Assembly (NCBI GenBank): GCA_028282865.1
Contig: JANQHA010000598.1
Location: 1 to 9,492, forward strand
Direction: 5' to 3'
DNA: 9,492 bases
Origin: Oligoflexales bacterium
Lineage (GTDB): Bacteria > Bdellovibrionota_B > Oligoflexia > Oligoflexales > CACXFL01
Positions 1 to 7,063 of this stretch are shown here, piece after piece (the stretch's first letter is position 1; every line of letters begins with the position of its first letter). The notes beneath the pieces are model-generated. The model did not search any database and was not told where the DNA came from. It saw only the letters and a program-made list of their open reading frames with translations. The position numbers and the translations under genes are program-made.

Positions 1-360
1 TACCCGCTCCATGCCACAAGACGGCGATCTACTTTTAAGGATGTAGCCGTAGATATCCATTTTCTTAAGTATGTTGATTTTTTTTTCTGAAAACTTCGAC
101 ATTTTTTCCGTAAGATCCAGCTCAGTTTTTGGCTGTAGTAAACGTACCTCGCCATTTACTCGCTCGTAGCGTAAAGAAGGCCTAGGAGTGCCCAGGCCAA
201 TTTCAACCTCAGGGCAAATCGGCACCCAATCAAAGTAGTTACCTAAAGTTTCCGTCAAATAGCGATCATGCTTACTACCGCCGTCGTAGCGAACCTTTTG
301 CCCTATCAAACAAGACGAAATTCCTATCCTAATTTTTTTTATATCCTTGTCCAGGTTCAC
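1..360 (-). CDS. DUF523 / TudS-like iron-sulfur protein, N-terminal part (truncated by window edge)
   Basis: The minus strand encodes 120 residues with no stop, continuing beyond the left edge. It begins at a GTG (358-360), with an in-frame TAG three codons upstream and AGGGA just before the start. The spacing to AGGGA is short, about 3 nt. Family signatures are clear: SSCLIG near residue 15, VRYDGG near 23, ICPEVEIGLGTPR at 48-60 and SPSCG at 112-116. Cys17, Cys49 and Cys115 match the three conserved cysteines that hold a [4Fe-4S] cluster in the 2-thiouracil desulfurase TudS. In gammaproteobacteria the domain is often fused to DUF1722 (YbgA type); the missing C-terminus prevents a decision between the stand-alone and fused forms. 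The gene starts 51 bp after the DUF1295 gene and is probably co-transcribed with it. Family assignment is firm; the substrate is not known. Confidence 0.88.
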   Translation of the reverse strand, partial: MNLDKDIKKIRIGISSCLIGQKVRYDGGSKHDRYLTETLGNYFDWVPICPEVEIGLGTPRPSLRYERVNGEVRLLQPKTELDLTEKMSKFSEKKINILKKMDIYGYILKSRSPSCGMERV

Positions 361-411
361 CGGTCCCTATATTAACGAAGTTTAATACCAATATACAAAA
401 GAAAGCGTACT

Positions 412-1194
412 TTACTCATTTCTACCTCCAAAAATCCTGGGGAAAAAAGCCGGCGTATTTGCTACATACTCGGCATATCCGGGCTTCGTATTTTTCATGT
501 CTTTCTCTAGCAGTGTCACACCCGAAACATATCTTAGAAACAAGGTCATTATAATAGGACCAAAGGCGCTAAGCCACCCATACGGCACACTGAGTGCGAA
601 GCAGAAAAAGCCCCACCAAAGGCAGGCATCGCCAAAGTAATTAGGATGCCTTGTCAAAGACCACAAACCCGTAGTCAAAAGCTTCCCAGAATTTTTTGGA
701 TCAGATTTAAACTTCTTGAGTTGCCAATCTCCACCTACCTCAAAAACCATGCCCAGAGTCCAAAGCAAAACCCCCAAGCCATCAGACCATAAAAAACGTA
801 TCGATGATGGGAGTACGAATACGCAATAAAGCGGGGCCGAGATGAGCAAAGCCAAAAAGCCCTGAAGTAGAAATACCCGAAATAGACTCTGCCACCAAAA
901 CGATTCGCCGACATTTTCGCGCATTCTTCGGTAGCGAATATCTTCGCGATGGCCACGATTGCGAAGGTGAATATGCAAAGAAAGCCTCCCTCCCCAAATA
1001 GTGACCATCGCAAATAAAACATAAACTCTCCAACCAGTTAAGTTGGAGGAGGATAGGTAAATAAAGGACAGAAATATAAAGATGAGCCCCCAGAATCGAT
1101 CCACAATACTAGCATCTTTCTTAATGACACTAATCAGCCATACTAATGCCATAAATAAGGAGGTAAGTAACAAGAATTGAAGTATTTCTGACAA
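412..1194 (-). CDS. DUF1295 family membrane protein (steroid 5-alpha-reductase-like fold)
   Basis: This 260-residue integral membrane protein has about six hydrophobic segments: roughly 4-23, 36-50, 56-70, 104-128, 138-152 and 189-224. The hallmark GLWSLTRHPNYFGD lies at 176-189, followed by the C-terminal LLEKDM...PGYAEYVANTPAFFP typical of DUF1295. This region resembles the NADPH-binding end of steroid 5-alpha-reductases and isoprenylcysteine methyltransferases, so a lipid- or sterol-like substrate in the inner membrane is plausible but unproven. The start is TTG (1192-1194), chosen because GAGAG lies 5 nt upstream and full N-terminal length is retained; the next Met (residue 15) has no ribosome-binding site. 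A hairpin at 1218-1239 lies in its leader. It is followed by the DUF523 gene on the same strand. Length is normal for the family. Confidence 0.9.
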   Translation of the reverse strand: MSEILQFLLLTSLFMALVWLISVIKKDASIVDRFWGLIFIFLSFIYLSSSNLTGWRVYVLFAMVTIWGGRLSLHIHLRNRGHREDIRYRRMRENVGESFWWQSLFRVFLLQGFLALLISAPLYCVFVLPSSIRFLWSDGLGVLLWTLGMVFEVGGDWQLKKFKSDPKNSGKLLTTGLWSLTRHPNYFGDACLWWGFFCFALSVPYGWLSAFGPIIMTLFLRYVSGVTLLEKDMKNTKPGYAEYVANTPAFFPRIFGGRNE

Positions 1195-1217
1195 GATACT
1201 CTCTAGCTAACGTTAAA

Positions 1218-1239
1218 CAGCTCCCTAACATGGGAGCTG
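1218..1239 (-). terminator. Hairpin between globin and DUF1295 genes, probable terminator or attenuator
   Basis: A perfect 8-bp inverted repeat (CAGCTCCC / GGGAGCTG) has a 6-nt loop. On the minus strand it lies downstream of the globin stop and 23 bp before the TTG start of the DUF1295 gene. The following tract on that strand is only TTTAACGTT, so termination may be partial. It could end the globin transcript or act as a leader element for the downstream gene. Confidence 0.55.
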
Positions 1240-1306
1240 CTCTTTTATCATAAAATGCCAGATATAGTTAGTAAGATACGTAGTTAATCAGGATAAATTG
1301 GGTGCG

Positions 1307-1729
1307 CTATGCGGCTTTTTTGGCTTCCTTAGCACCATCTTTCATGGTTTGAGCTATGATACCGTATGCCTCTGTCCACTGCTGCTTCAATTCATCAGTC
1401 CAAGCGCTCTTAAAAAAGAACTCAAAAGTTTTCAACAGTGAGCCACCGACCCAATCGTAATGCTCATCAAGGGTTCCGTAATTATTATGACGGGCACCTA
1501 AACCCTTCAGGTACTTCACCAGTTTTTCTGTCTGGTCTAGGTGGTCGACAACATAAACTAAAGATGCCGTCAGAGCTTTCTTTTGCTTTTCCATATCGGC
1601 CGCATCAAACAGAGCCTTTGACTGCGGATAATCGGTCCAAAGGTTTTCATAAAATTTATTCATAACTTCACCAGCAATCGGTTTTGCCTTCTCAAACGAC
1701 TGCCGAATTATGTTGACATCTATCGCCAT
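1307..1729 (-). CDS. Single-domain globin (Vitreoscilla haemoglobin-type)
   Basis: This 140-residue haem protein of the bacterial myoglobin-like class has no FAD/NAD reductase domain. Aligned by eye with Vitreoscilla VHb and the Methylacidiphilum globin, it has Tyr27 at B10 (KFYENL), Phe41 at CD1 (ALF), Gln49 at E7, Leu53 at E11 and the proximal His81 at F8 (LGARHNNYG). The conserved HYDWVGGSLL follows. Tyr-B10 with Gln-E7 is the ligand-binding pair usual for oxygen- or NO-handling flavohaemoglobin-like globins, so a cytosolic role in O2 delivery or NO/sulfide tolerance is the family expectation. The tail is Lys/Ala-rich. The ATG has an excellent Shine-Dalgarno (AAAGGAGG, 5 nt spacing), suggesting strong expression. 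It is divergent from the outer-membrane protein gene. I found no convincing FNR or NsrR site upstream. Confidence 0.93.
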   Translation of the reverse strand: MAIDVNIIRQSFEKAKPIAGEVMNKFYENLWTDYPQSKALFDAADMEKQKKALTASLVYVVDHLDQTEKLVKYLKGLGARHNNYGTLDEHYDWVGGSLLKTFEFFFKSAWTDELKQQWTEAYGIIAQTMKDGAKEAKKAA

Positions 1730-2016
1730 AACATCCTCCTTTAATCAAAATCTTTGCTTCTACTGTTAACCATAGATATATCGGAGAAAACTCTGATTAC
1801 CTTATAAGCTATGCTCAAACTTAACTAGAGGGCATGCTCCATGTTTAAAGTTTCGATCAATAAAACCCATTAAGCAGATTAAACTAAGTCAGTTACACCA
1901 AGCTATAAATAAAAAAACTCGCAAAAGATGCTATGATTGCTAAAATCTATTTTACCCTCCAGATTTTACATATTGTAAAGTCTGGAGACCATGCAAGCCA
2001 CAAGAAGGATATTATT
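1730..2016. other. Divergent intergenic region between globin and outer-membrane protein genes
   Basis: About 290 bp serve both divergent genes if the barrel gene starts at TTG 2017. Contents seen: the globin ribosome-binding site (about 1733-1741), a short palindrome GATATATC at 1775-1782, an imperfect palindrome around GCATGC at 1828-1840, a TATAAA (about 1904-1909) that could be a weak -10 for the plus-strand gene, and the strong hairpin at 1957-1987. No confident -35/-10 pair could be assigned for either gene. Confidence 0.5.
1957..1987. promoter_or_regulatory. 14-bp inverted repeat with 3-nt loop, leader hairpin or operator
   Basis: The arms CTCCAGATTTTACA (1957-1970) and TGTAAAGTCTGGAG (1974-1987) are complementary at 14 positions, with a single T-G wobble and a TAT loop. 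The inner part TTTACA-TAT-TGTAAA is a palindrome of the kind bound by dimeric repressors. No T-run follows on either strand, so it is not a simple terminator. It ends 29 bp before the proposed TTG start (2017) of the outer-membrane protein gene and would lie inside the coding sequence if ATG 1933 were used. Confidence 0.65.
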
Positions 2017-3342
2017 TTGCTGGATTCTAATCGTCGTATATTTCCATTGAGCCGTTTAACTTTAATCTTTACTACAACTTTTTTTGTTATAGCTGTGTCT
2101 AACAATACTGCCAAAGCGCAGCCAGAGGATAAGAAATTTCGCATCGAGAGCATCATTATCGATGGGCTGACTAAAACCGAGCCAGGCGTTATTCTCACAG
2201 AGCTGGGATTTGCCGAAAATGAAGAAATAACTGTTTATGACATTGAGGAAGGGATTAAACGGATAAAAAACACCAATCTTTTTATAAACGTCAGTTACAA
2301 CCTGGCCGATGCCGCTGGCGGAAAAAACCTGACTGTCTATGCCGAGGACCGCTGGACTACCATTCCCATAGCTAAATTCTCTTCAGGTGGTGGCGTAAGT
2401 CAATTAATTTTAGGAATTTACGATGCCAACCTGCTGGGAAAATACTTAGAGTTAGGAGCACAGTACGAACGACTCGGAGAGACTAACTCAGCAGTTGCTT
2501 GGTTTCGCAAAAGGCGCCTATTTGGTTCATATCTTTCTCTTGATCTGCAGGCCTGGAATATTAATCGTTTAAGAACGAAGTATCTTCCTGATGCAATAGA
2601 CCCGGAAATTAAAGCAGGTTTTTTGCACACTAGGCAAAAACTCTATCTAGGATTTCAATATGAGTTCAAATTGCTAAAGGCAGGTGTTTTATTTGAGCAT
2701 CATGACGACAAATTTTCAGATAAGTACGTTAGTGATGAGGTTAAAAGAGAGCGTATTGATCCAACGTTACCTCCTAGCACGGAATTCTTTTTCTATGGGC
2801 TCAATTTGGCCGTCGGTCAAATCAATCACGATAGTTACCTAGTAGATGGCACGTCCATGACTGCTGAGTATCGCCACGGGATATCAGCAAGCGATACCGC
2901 CAGAGATTTCGACCAGCTGGATATCACAATCCTGTATTACAAAACACTTCCCTACAAAATAACCTTTGCTGAACGACTATTAGGCGGCGCCACTAACACG
3001 GAAACTTTACAGTACTGGTATTACCTTGGTGGGCTCGATAGGATCAGAGGCTTTTCTGATAATAGATTTGCAGGTCGCTACATGTGGTTGTCCAATACTG
3101 AGCTAAGGGTTCCAAGTTACCGCAGTGGCTCCTTTGTGTTGCAAAACGTCTTATTTTACGACGTTATAGCTACCGGAGAGCAATCTACCGAGCTTAAAAA
3201 GCCCAAGGGTGCCAGCATAGGTACCGGATTGCGGTTCATTGCTCCAAAGATTTACCGGTTCGTAGCACGGTTTGATTACTCGCAGCAAGTACTCAGACGA
3301 GATGACCGCAATATTACCTTTGGTGTCCAGCAATTTTTTTAG
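2017..3342 (+). CDS. Omp85-superfamily outer-membrane beta-barrel with one POTRA domain
   Basis: Start chosen at TTG 2017, 7 nt after AGAAGGA, giving 441 residues. An in-frame ATG at 1933 would add 28 residues with a poor ribosome-binding site and would bury the export signal. Numbered from ATG 1933, the signal peptide is about 29-62, with a basic N-part (NRR, R41), a hydrophobic core LTLIFTTTFFVIAV and likely cleavage after AKA at 62. One POTRA domain follows (about 69-140, FRIESIIIDGL...). The rest is an amphipathic, aromatic-rich barrel with the L6-loop signature IRGF at 371-374, then NTELRVP and a terminal Phe, as needed for BAM-mediated insertion. BamA has five POTRAs and TamA three, so this is a short relative; its client, if any, is unknown. 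It is divergent from the globin and upstream of the SDR gene by 92 bp. Confidence 0.85.
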   Translation: MLDSNRRIFPLSRLTLIFTTTFFVIAVSNNTAKAQPEDKKFRIESIIIDGLTKTEPGVILTELGFAENEEITVYDIEEGIKRIKNTNLFINVSYNLADAAGGKNLTVYAEDRWTTIPIAKFSSGGGVSQLILGIYDANLLGKYLELGAQYERLGETNSAVAWFRKRRLFGSYLSLDLQAWNINRLRTKYLPDAIDPEIKAGFLHTRQKLYLGFQYEFKLLKAGVLFEHHDDKFSDKYVSDEVKRERIDPTLPPSTEFFFYGLNLAVGQINHDSYLVDGTSMTAEYRHGISASDTARDFDQLDITILYYKTLPYKITFAERLLGGATNTETLQYWYYLGGLDRIRGFSDNRFAGRYMWLSNTELRVPSYRSGSFVLQNVLFYDVIATGEQSTELKKPKGASIGTGLRFIAPKIYRFVARFDYSQQVLRRDDRNITFGVQQFF

Positions 3343-3434
3343 CATACTGGTAAAGACATAACACCTGATTGAGAGTATGATGCAGTCGGCTATCGGCTGA
3401 AATCAGCGTATACTATGATAGATCGGGGAGCCGC

Positions 3435-4802
3435 ATGGAAAAATCTCAGAGAATTTTAATAGTCGGGGGAAGCGGCTTCTTAGGAAGCGAGCTAGGTATC
3501 GATTTAGCTGAGCAAGGTTATCGACTTAATCTATTAACCAGGAGTGAATCTCAGCAAATATTATCATTTCCAGCTAAAGTTTATGAATGGAATGATGACG
3601 GCACCATTCCTCAGCAAGCACTTAACGAGGTCGATATCATTATCAACCTAGCAGGTGAGTCGATCGCGCTAGGACGTTGGACGAGTAATAAAAAGAATCG
3701 GATAAGAAGTTCCAGGGTCAGCACCGCCGATGCTGTGGTAGAAGCTGCAAAAAAAAACAATATAAAACTAGTCTTACAAGCTTCGGCCGTAGGCTATTAT
3801 GGTGATACCGGATCAAAAGCAGCAACTGAATCAAACAAGCCGGGCAACGATTTTCTAGCCAAGACCGCTATCGAGTGGGAAGAGCCTTTACAGAAACTCG
3901 AAAGTTCTACACGCAAAGTAACAATGAGATTTGGAGTTATTTTTGGCACGACCGGCGGGCCACTACAGGAAATACTCACCCCCTATATTATGGGCCTAGG
4001 TGCGACTATTGGCTCCGGAAAACAATATATTAGCTGGATACACGTAAAAGATATCTGCCGGTTCATTAGCGAAGCTATTGAAGACAGCAGTTTTTCGGGA
4101 GCATATAATCTAACAGCACCCAACCCAATCACTTACTATGATCTGCATTTAGAGCTTACAAAGTTTTTTGGCGGCTTAAAATGGTTGAGCGTACCGGGCT
4201 TTGTTTTTAAACTCGCCTTGGGTGAAAAATCGTCAATTTTGCTCGCAAGTCAAAAAGTAACACCATCACGGGCTCAGCAGCAGAACTTCGAGTTTAAGTT
4301 TCCAGATATAAGGTCTTGTCTGCGGGACCTCCTAACCGAGGTAAATTTGGACTGTGGAATCATACATACAAAGCAGTGGATACCGTTAGACCTAAAGCAA
4401 GTTTGGGACTTTTTTTCAACGGAGAAAAATCTTGAAGTTATCACACCACCATGGCTGCATTTTCATGTAACAGGAATGTCGACCTCGGAAATAAAAGAGG
4501 GAACCGAAATTAGTTACCAGCTGCGCCTGCACGGTATCCCCGTTAAATGGAAATCAAAAATAGTTAACTTCAAACCAACCGAGCAATTTCAAGACATCCA
4601 ATTGCAAGGCCCTTATAAAACATGGCACCACACTCATTATTTTAAAGAACTTGCTGGAGGAACGTTGATAGAGGACTTTGTAAAATACCAGCTACCGTTC
4701 GGGCGCCTTGGTAAATTATTTGGCTTTCCACTCGTAAGAATTGATTCTAGAAAAATCTTCAACTACCGAAAAAAGAAGATACAGCAAATATTTAGAAACT
4801 AA
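3435..4802 (+). CDS. TIGR01777-type epimerase-like SDR fused to a C-terminal SRPBCC domain
   Basis: This 455-residue protein has three parts. An atypical extended-SDR Rossmann domain carries GGSGFLG at 11-17 for NAD(P), NLAGE at 71-75 with the family run LGRW, and SAVGYYG at 117-123. A DUF1731 C-terminal segment lies at about 252-298 (LASQKVTPSRAQQQNFEFKF). A START-like SRPBCC domain occupies about 309-455 (PLDLKQVWDFFS, ITPPWLHF, WHHTHYF, LPFGRLG). TIGR01777 proteins are usually about 300 residues, and the extra 150 are a genuine in-frame fusion, with no stop or frameshift at the junction. SRPBCC folds bind hydrophobic ligands, so the protein may bind and reduce or epimerise a lipid- or isoprenoid-like molecule; this is inference. 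GGGGAG precedes the ATG. TATACT/TATGAT at 3409-3419 is a possible -10 without an evident -35. No classical YxxxK is obvious, as usual for this family. Confidence 0.88.
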   Translation: MEKSQRILIVGGSGFLGSELGIDLAEQGYRLNLLTRSESQQILSFPAKVYEWNDDGTIPQQALNEVDIIINLAGESIALGRWTSNKKNRIRSSRVSTADAVVEAAKKNNIKLVLQASAVGYYGDTGSKAATESNKPGNDFLAKTAIEWEEPLQKLESSTRKVTMRFGVIFGTTGGPLQEILTPYIMGLGATIGSGKQYISWIHVKDICRFISEAIEDSSFSGAYNLTAPNPITYYDLHLELTKFFGGLKWLSVPGFVFKLALGEKSSILLASQKVTPSRAQQQNFEFKFPDIRSCLRDLLTEVNLDCGIIHTKQWIPLDLKQVWDFFSTEKNLEVITPPWLHFHVTGMSTSEIKEGTEISYQLRLHGIPVKWKSKIVNFKPTEQFQDIQLQGPYKTWHHTHYFKELAGGTLIEDFVKYQLPFGRLGKLFGFPLVRIDSRKIFNYRKKKIQQIFRN

Positions 4803-4880
4803 ATTTTGGAATTGCCTAAGATCCCGACGTTCGTTCAGGTTCGCTGCAGATGAGACTTCAAGCGCTATAACACCTACCGC

Positions 4881-6503
4881 TCACTTTAACAGGTGCATAA
4901 CCTTATCCAACAACTCAACGGTTGATAGTTCTTCTGAGTCTATAATATTCGAATGATTGATAATCTTAGCAATAGAAGTCTTTTCGGCTGTAAACATTGT
5001 TCTAACAACTATCTGAGCAGAGCTCTGAGAGTCTAATACAGCTAGAAGAACTGCTTGAGTGCTCTTAATTCCTGCAACACAGACAACCACCACTTTAGCT
5101 TTAGAAATACCAACTTCATGAAGCGTTTCAAAGTCTGCTCCATCACCGTATACAATCGGCTCACCAAGGGCTAAGGCGCTTTTTACCGAACTGTAATTGT
5201 GCTCTAAAATCCGATATGAATAGTTATTTTCTCTAAGGGTCGACGCCAAAGATTCACCAGCAATCCCGTACCCAATGATAAGAACATCGATAGATTCGCC
5301 GCTAGTATTGACTCCGCCTTCTGCTTTTGCTTTAGGTGATAAAAGCAATTTCGGGGCCCACATAAAAGCAAATGGAGTCAAAATCATCGAAAAAACCGTG
5401 ATGCCAAGAAAAAGTTGAAATTCTACAGGAGATAGTAGTTGTGACTCGCGCCCTAGCTCCGCTAGTACAAATGAGAACTCCCCAATCTGAAACACCATCG
5501 CTCCAGTGACCAAGGCACTTCTTATAGGTACTTTAGCAACTCTGGTAGCAAATGCAGCGATCCCAAACTTTCCAATCAATACAATGCATGAGAGGCCAAA
5601 TACCATCAGAAGGTTCTCAGAGATAAATCCGAGGTCAAGAAGCATACCGACAGAACAAAAGAATAGTGCCAGAAAGGTATCACGCATTAAAATAATATCC
5701 GAATTTGCTTTCTTTCCAAATGGCGACTCTGAAATTAGAAGTCCAGATAGGAAGGCTCCAAAAGCCAAGGAAAGATTCAGCCGTTCAAATGCCAAAGCAA
5801 AAACTAGACACATCAAAACAATCGCGAAAAAAAATAGCTCTCGACTTCGAGACTTTGCAGCAAGCTCCAAGAAACGCGGTGTCAGGTACTTAGATCCGAT
5901 GAAAATTGATATGGTAATAAAAAGAAACTTACCAACCCAAGGGCCAATTTGCATAAACGAAAAATCTTCAATAACTGAATGCGATGCCGCAAGCATGGGA
6001 ACTGCAAGTGTCATTGGAATCACTGCCATATCTTGAGTCAATAAGATTCCGGTCGCAGCCTTTCCATGAGTGGAAGTAGTTTCTCTGGTGTCTACCAGCA
6101 ACTTCATCACTATAGCGGTCGAACTAAGGCAAATCAGAAAGCCCCAAAAAATGCTCTTAGAAATATCTTGGTTAAAAAATAGATAACAAATGACGCTAAC
6201 AATCAGACAAGTAGCTATAAGCTGAGTCAGGCCGGTGGCTAAGATAAACTTTTTATGCATCTTTAAGGAACTTATGGAAAGTTCTAGACCAATCGTAAAG
6301 AGCAGAAAAATGACACCTAATTCGGCGATCAGTTTGGCGCCGGGCAAAGAGTCAATAAACGCAAAACCAGAAGGCCCAATGATCACTCCTGCGACGATAA
6401 AGCCAACAATCGATGGTATTTTAAAAAAGCCAGAAACAATCGCCCCGAAAGTAGCGGCGCCGATAATAATAGAAAGATCAACAATGATCGAATGAATATC
6501 CAA
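4881..6503 (-). CDS. Kef-type monovalent cation:proton antiporter (CPA2) with RCK_N domain
   Basis: This 540-residue inner-membrane protein has an N-terminal antiporter domain (about 5-388, some 12 hydrophobic segments) and a cytosolic TrkA-N/RCK domain (about 403-520). CPA2 signatures include FLLFTIGLELS at 66-76, the ion-site pair Gln157-Asp158 in LLTQDMAVIP, and GEFSFVL at 341-347. The RCK domain has GYGIAG at 411-416 and Glu434 at the end of beta-2, which favours NAD(H). It lacks a TrkA-C domain, so the layout is like YbaL/KefB rather than a channel. It likely exchanges K+ or Na+ for H+ under nucleotide control. The start is TTG (6501-6503) with GAGGG 6 nt upstream. It follows the VOC gene on the same strand across a hairpin that may limit read-through, and converges on the SDR gene. 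No glutathione-responsive KefF-type partner is visible nearby. Confidence 0.92.
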   Translation of the reverse strand: MDIHSIIVDLSIIIGAATFGAIVSGFFKIPSIVGFIVAGVIIGPSGFAFIDSLPGAKLIAELGVIFLLFTIGLELSISSLKMHKKFILATGLTQLIATCLIVSVICYLFFNQDISKSIFWGFLICLSSTAIVMKLLVDTRETTSTHGKAATGILLTQDMAVIPMTLAVPMLAASHSVIEDFSFMQIGPWVGKFLFITISIFIGSKYLTPRFLELAAKSRSRELFFFAIVLMCLVFALAFERLNLSLAFGAFLSGLLISESPFGKKANSDIILMRDTFLALFFCSVGMLLDLGFISENLLMVFGLSCIVLIGKFGIAAFATRVAKVPIRSALVTGAMVFQIGEFSFVLAELGRESQLLSPVEFQLFLGITVFSMILTPFAFMWAPKLLLSPKAKAEGGVNTSGESIDVLIIGYGIAGESLASTLRENNYSYRILEHNYSSVKSALALGEPIVYGDGADFETLHEVGISKAKVVVVCVAGIKSTQAVLLAVLDSQSSAQIVVRTMFTAEKTSIAKIINHSNIIDSEELSTVELLDKVMHLLK

Positions 6504-6535
6504 GTTCCACCCTCAATAAGCGACAAACACAAACA

Positions 6536-6573
6536 GTAAACACTCTACCTTAATATTACGGTAGAGTGTTTAC
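6536..6573 (-). terminator. 14-bp perfect hairpin after the VOC gene, probable terminator
   Basis: The arms GTAAACACTCTACC (6536-6549) and GGTAGAGTGTTTAC (6560-6573) are perfectly complementary, with a 10-nt AT-rich loop. On the minus strand the stem begins 8 nt after the VOC stop codon and is followed by the T-rich TGTTTGTGTTTG. The U-tract is interrupted by G, so some read-through into the antiporter gene is possible. Because the stem is perfect and AT-rich, a protein-binding operator for the antiporter gene is an alternative. Confidence 0.65.
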
Positions 6574-6581
6574 AAGTTAGA

Positions 6582-7004
6582 TCAAGCATCTAGGCTCGAG
6601 AAATCAGGTTTTCCACAGTTCCAAGAAACGACTTCTATCTCATAACCGGTCGGGTCATTAATGTACCAAGACATTGAGTGTGGCCAATTTACTGGTCCAC
6701 CGTAGTTTATCTGCAGCCCTTCAGCTTGAACCTTCTTTTGCCAACTACTGCGGTCGGTGACCTTAAGTGCAAAATGATTGACCCCGTGTAATTTCCGCCG
6801 ACTAAGCTCATCACCGTCGAGGTGAGCTCGCTTCGGATGCTCATAAATGCATAACATCGCGTCACCTGCCTTAATAATGCCCCAAGGTTGCCCTTGATAG
6901 GTACCACTTTCAACCAGCGAAAATCCAAAAACCCTAGAGTACCATGCTACCGTCTCTTCGAAGTTCCCCACAGATAAATTAATGTGATCAAGACTAGCAA
7001 TCAT
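6582..7004 (-). CDS. VOC superfamily (glyoxalase/dioxygenase-fold) metalloprotein
   Basis: This 140-residue cytosolic protein consists of one pair of beta-alpha-beta-beta-beta modules, the usual length for a single-chain VOC subunit that dimerises. It opens with LDHINLSV and has VAWYSRVFGF, HGVNHFALKV and DPTGYEIEVV. Candidate metal ligands are His7, His77 and Glu124, with Glu55 as a possible fourth. Members include glyoxalase I, fosfomycin-resistance thiol transferases and ring-cleavage dioxygenases; the sequence does not settle which. The start has AGGAGG 8 nt upstream. It is divergent from the XRE-cupin regulator, and both genes share the palindrome at 7064-7090, so control by that regulator is likely. 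A strong hairpin follows the stop codon. A detoxification role is inference. Confidence 0.9.
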   Translation of the reverse strand: MIASLDHINLSVGNFEETVAWYSRVFGFSLVESGTYQGQPWGIIKAGDAMLCIYEHPKRAHLDGDELSRRKLHGVNHFALKVTDRSSWQKKVQAEGLQINYGGPVNWPHSMSWYINDPTGYEIEVVSWNCGKPDFSSLDA

Positions 7005-7063
7005 AAGTATTTCCTCCTACGTAATTCAGTTTATAACTACGTTACGGAATTTAGGTCGATATA

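Noticed and set aside
1745..1860. FNR-like half-sites (TTGAT / ATCAA) upstream of the globin
   Set aside because: Only half-sites are present, near 1744 and 1855; neither has a matching partner at the required 4-bp spacing.
3343..3434. ECF-sigma (ChrR-type) promoter before the SDR-SRPBCC gene
   Set aside because: No TGATCC-like -35 was found; only an isolated -10-like TATACT/TATGAT is present.
4803..4880. Bidirectional terminator between the convergent SDR and antiporter genes
   Set aside because: No stem longer than a few base pairs and no T-run could be found; the 78-bp gap shows nothing I can support.
4741..4956. Plus-strand open frame overlapping the SDR-SRPBCC 3' end and the antiporter 3' end
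   Set aside because: It overlaps two convergent conserved genes, has a low-complexity Ser/Thr-rich translation and no recognisable domain.
5506..6036. Plus-strand open frame of 176 codons inside the antiporter gene
   Set aside because: It is antisense to a clearly conserved CPA2 domain, its translation has no membrane or domain pattern and is rich in Lys/Arg/Ser as expected for a shadow frame, and no ribosome-binding site stands out.
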